Shown: in pieces, positions 39,801 to 41,613 of the stretch
Numbering within the stretch: the stretch's first letter is position 1
How the letters are laid out: every line of letters starts with the position of its first letter
Assembly (NCBI GenBank): GCA_030427205.1
Contig: JAUHXC010000071.1
Location: 1-41,613, forward strand
Source of the DNA: a bacterium
Lineage (GTDB): Bacteria; Myxococcota_A; Bradymonadia; UBA7976; UBA1532
DNA length: 41,613 nt
Direction of reading: 5' to 3'
Program-made: the position numbers and the translations under genes
Notes under the pieces: generated by a model
Databases searched by the model: none
Seen by the model: only the letters and a program-made list of their open reading frames with translations
What the model was told of the DNA's origin: nothing

Positions 39801-41613
39801 CCACACCGACAACTGTGGCTCCGACGAGTACAACAAGGCGCTCTCCGAGCGGCGGGCGCGCTCGGTCTACGGGCTCTTGACCCGCGACGCCTCGCAGTGG
39901 GAGGCGCTGTGGAACGACGAGGGCTGGGGGCTGCGCGAGGCCCAGGAGATCCTCAAGGATCTCGCCCGCGACGGTGACCAGGCCTTCGATCCGGGCCCGG
40001 TGGACGGCGCCGACGGCCCCAAGACCCAAGCGGCGGTCAAGGCCTTCCAGCAGGCCAAGGGCCTCGACGTCGACGGCAAAGTGGGCCCGCAGACCCGCGA
40101 GGCGCTCTTCCTGGCCTACTTCAGCGGCACCAACGCCATCGAGGTGGCCGCCGACCGCTTCTTCGAACTGCCGTGGATGGGCTGCTCGGAGTTCAACCCG
40201 CTGGTGGCCAACGCCACGGCCCACGAGCCGTGCGAGCCCAACCGGCGGGTCCTGATCTTCCTGGTCAAGGGCGACAAGGAGGCCTTCCCCTGCGCGGTGG
40301 GCGATTGCAGCCCCTGCCAGGAGCAGATCGCGATCGAGGGTCCGCGCACGACCGAGACCTTCGGCTGCAAGTTCTACGATACGCTCTCGGCGCCGTGCGA
40401 CTGCGATACCAAGCCGCCGCCGCCCCCGCCGGAGTTCGAGGTCGAGACCTGCCTGTGCCTCGACGACGTCAAGTTCGAGTTCGACAAGAGCTTCCTGCGC
40501 AGCTTCGGCTCGACCTTCGACGCCGACATGCCCACCGACCAGAAGGACGCGGCGAACAGCACCCGGGACTACATCGGCCAGCTCAAGGAGCTCGAGAAGC
40601 TGCTCGCCGACCACCCGGACTACCAGATCATCATCTACGGCCACACCGACAACTGCGGCAGCGACGACTACAACAAGTCGCTCTCGGAGCGGCGGGCGCG
40701 CTCGGTCTACGGGCTCTTGACCCGCGATCCGAGCCAGTGGGAGGTGCTCTACAACAGCGAAGGCTGGGGTCTGCGAGAGATCCAGGAGATCCTCAAGGAC
40801 TTCGCCCGCGACTACGACCAGAAGTTCGACCCGGGCGCGGTCGACGGGCTGGATGGGCCCAAGACCCAGGCGGCGATCAAGGCCTTCCAGCAGGAGAAGG
40901 GGCTGTCGGTGGACGGCGTGGCGGGTCCGAAGACCCGCGAGGCGCTGTTCATGGCGTACTTCACGGGCACCAACGCCGTGGAGGTCTCGCCCGATCGCTT
41001 CTTCGCGCTGCCGTGGATGGGCTGCTCGGAGTTCAACCCGGTCGAGGCCAACGCGACGGCCCACGAGCCGTGCGAGCCCAACCGCCGGGTGATCATCTTC
41101 CTGGTGAAGGGCAAGAAGGAGGCGTTCCCCTGCGCGGTCGGCGATTGCAGCCCGTGCCGCGAGGAGATGGCCAAGGAGGGGCCGCGGTCGACGGAGACGT
41201 TCCGGTGTGCGTTCTACGACACGCTGTCGCAGCCGTGCGATTGCGATGGGGAGATCATCATCATCCCCATTCCGGAGCCGGAGCCGGAGCCGGAGCCTGA
41301 GCCTGAGCCGGAGCCTGAGCCCGAGCCCGAGCCCGAGCCCGAGCCGGAGCCGGAACCCGAGCCCGAGCCCGAGCCCGAACCAGAACCGGAGCCGGAGCCC
41401 GAGCCCGAGCCCGAGCCGGAGCCTGAGCCTGAGCCGGAGCCTGAGCCCGAACCAGAACCGGAGCCGGAGCCCGAGCCCGAGCCTGAACCCGAGCCTGAGC
41501 CGGAGCCGGAGCCCGAGCCTGAGCCTGAGCCGGAGCCCGAGCCTGAGCCGGAGCCCGAGCCGGAGCCTGAGCCCGAGCCGGAGCCGGAACCGGAGCCTGA
41601 GCCTGAGCCCGAG
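36805..41613 (+). CDS. Giant protein with LysM-like N-terminus, four OmpA/PG-binding modules and Glu-Pro tail (partial)
   Basis: Open from ATG 36805 (AGGA upstream) to the window end: 1603 residues without a stop, so the 3' end is missing. Residues about 10-100 look LysM-like (YVPVEGDTLDKIAARE). Four modules follow, starting near 116, 529, 936 and 1216. Each has CLCxDDxxFEFDKSF, an OmpA-type segment (GHTDNCGxDxYNKxLxERRA, at 180, 592, 999, 1279) and a PG_binding_1 unit (FDPGxVDGxDGPxTQxAVKA). GCSEFNP and a Cys-rich unit ending PCDCD follow each module. The first two modules also carry a KTRYTQV...RTAHTA helical linker. From residue 1491 the protein is only Glu-Pro. No Sec signal is visible although the domains bind peptidoglycan, so export by another route is implied. 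The long minus-strand frame across it is a shadow. Confidence 0.9.
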   Translation, partial: MVFDARSKAKKYVPVEGDTLDKIAARETENGNPLTAADIARFNFGTADPKVIDQCLRDWLGAYKRSPQGFYVITDDLKPNKDLLIPVAFKAEGLAAEATVTIKLRRQEALAPQHQACLCFDDLNFEFDKSFLRSFGNVNDAAMASDNKVAGGSKADYVAQLKQLEVLLKAHPQSKMVIFGHTDNCGSDEYNKSLAERRARSVYAFLTKDPQEWERLYHTENWGLRAIQEMLADLARDGNPSFDPGVVDGLDGPKTQGAVKAFQDSEGLAVDGIVGPNTRKALFVAYFSGVNQVDIPADRFMDQSTVGCSEFNPLELGPKSYEPPPRPRLRLPKTRYTQVARRGSDDEKKRNDLVAQIERMREQAKQKFAAKKAAIEEAEKGKRKDYSQNSPLNKLSRDQYELMKPVPTAYSLRTAHTATSLESIRDYLQKVLDYVDGKGKVKDEYPSERNRRVVVFLFHEGVLPGGRAGLPCKTGDLAPCKQQMDGGQRFVDTFRCSFYDSISLPCDCDGEAKDPYPPPPPEPFSIKACLCLDDIKFEFDKSFVRSFGSAFDADMPEDMKADGKGSADYIEQLKELEKLLADHPNGKVIVYGHTDNCGTDAYNKALSERRASAVHAILARDPAIWEKLYAEESWGLRAIQEILKDLARDVNPDFDPGVVDGLDGPATQKAVKAFQEAEGLSVDGIAGPNTRKALFTAYFSGKNAVEVPGHRFLDSMPTMGCSEFNPIVPAPTESRPRRPKLELPKTRYTQVPRRGSDDERKRRDLVNDIEKLRARAKAGFANKKAELQASGQDGGGYGQNTPTARLSRDQHDLMRPVPTNYNLRTAHTAKSLASIKKYLEEVLLYIRGEGPPVEVDLPCETNRRVLIFLVEGDTDEIPCAIGDTEPCRAQMDGGPRITDTFKCAFYDKLSSPCDCDAAPPPPPPPPPPVPFEVEACLCLDDVKFEFDKSFLRSFGSTFDAAMPSDKKAAGNETRDYVQQLKELEALLAEHPDYQIIIYGHTDNCGSDEYNKALSERRARSVYGLLTRDASQWEALWNDEGWGLREAQEILKDLARDGDQAFDPGPVDGADGPKTQAAVKAFQQAKGLDVDGKVGPQTREALFLAYFSGTNAIEVAADRFFELPWMGCSEFNPLVANATAHEPCEPNRRVLIFLVKGDKEAFPCAVGDCSPCQEQIAIEGPRTTETFGCKFYDTLSAPCDCDTKPPPPPPEFEVETCLCLDDVKFEFDKSFLRSFGSTFDADMPTDQKDAANSTRDYIGQLKELEKLLADHPDYQIIIYGHTDNCGSDDYNKSLSERRARSVYGLLTRDPSQWEVLYNSEGWGLREIQEILKDFARDYDQKFDPGAVDGLDGPKTQAAIKAFQQEKGLSVDGVAGPKTREALFMAYFTGTNAVEVSPDRFFALPWMGCSEFNPVEANATAHEPCEPNRRVIIFLVKGKKEAFPCAVGDCSPCREEMAKEGPRSTETFRCAFYDTLSQPCDCDGEIIIIPIPEPEPEPEPEPEPEPEPEPEPEPEPEPEPEPEPEPEPEPEPEPEPEPEPEPEPEPEPEPEPEPEPEPEPEPEPEPEPEPEPEPEPEPEPEPEPEPEPEPEPEPEPEPEPEPEPE
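41275..41613 (+). repeat. Glu-Pro dipeptide-coding repeat, open at the window end
   Basis: A run of 113 codons alternates GAG/GAA with CCG/CCC/CCT/CCA with no interruption. Codon choice is mixed, so at DNA level it is an imperfect 6-bp repeat with longer sub-repeats. For example, the segment from 41377 opening GAACCAGAACCG recurs at 41449, a 72-bp shift. It encodes the C-terminal tail of the giant protein and continues past the window. Confidence 0.95.

Noticed and set aside
36694..41064. 1456-residue open frame on the minus strand
   Set aside because: It is antisense to the giant OmpA/PG-binding gene, whose plus-strand translation shows clear domains and conserved repeats. The minus-strand product is Arg/Val/Leu/Glu-rich with no domain.

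Overview
The window looks like chromosomal DNA of a high-GC Myxococcota-like bacterium. The grounds are the strong GC bias at third codon positions, many Sec/lipoprotein genes with Asp/Pro/Ala-rich linkers after the lipobox cysteine, a eukaryotic-type Ser/Thr kinase coupled to a TPR protein, Kazal-like domains, a FadL-type porin, an ECF sigma factor with a membrane anti-sigma, and large OmpA/peptidoglycan-binding proteins. No rRNA, tRNA or CRISPR array was seen. The lineage is an inference from gene content.

Region A (1-14.9 kb) is accessory in character. It holds a SUMF1/FGE-like lipoprotein facing a PI-PLC-like lipoprotein that lacks both expected catalytic histidines. Next is about 1.8 kb of apparently non-coding DNA built largely of short tandem arrays (11-bp, 23-bp and 12/48-bp periods), then an HTH gene overlapping a tyrosine recombinase. 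After that come an IS3-type fragment, a three-gene operon (lipoprotein, metzincin-like protease, lipoprotein), and a patch of transposase fragments that includes an in-frame recombinase/IS21 chimera. A second 12/48-bp array follows, then a translationally coupled pair of unknown genes and a second, related tyrosine recombinase. Both recombinases therefore sit downstream of a related array with other genes in between, which is the most unusual architecture in the window.

Region B (15.3-27.8 kb, all + strand) is dense and very GC-rich. It encodes a FadL-like outer-membrane protein with a coupled lipoprotein, a Ser/Thr kinase with a coupled TPR protein, a four-Kazal lipoprotein, a large exported protein of unknown function, a HEAT-repeat protein, a DUF4476 protein and an acyl-CoA dehydrogenase.

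Region C (27.8-33.2 kb, all - strand) is a compact series reading ECF sigma, NrsF-like anti-sigma, alanine racemase, phosphatidylserine synthase, HD-GYP-like protein and TPR lipoprotein. It ends at a good intrinsic terminator. It combines envelope-building enzymes with a sigma/anti-sigma switch.

Region D (33.4 kb to the end, + strand) has pdxS-pdxT (pyridoxal phosphate synthesis; PLP is also the cofactor of the divergently encoded alanine racemase). A 543-residue protein of unknown function follows. The last gene is a very large one running off the window, with a LysM-like N terminus, four repeated OmpA plus PG-binding modules, and a Glu-Pro dipeptide tail of at least 113 codons.
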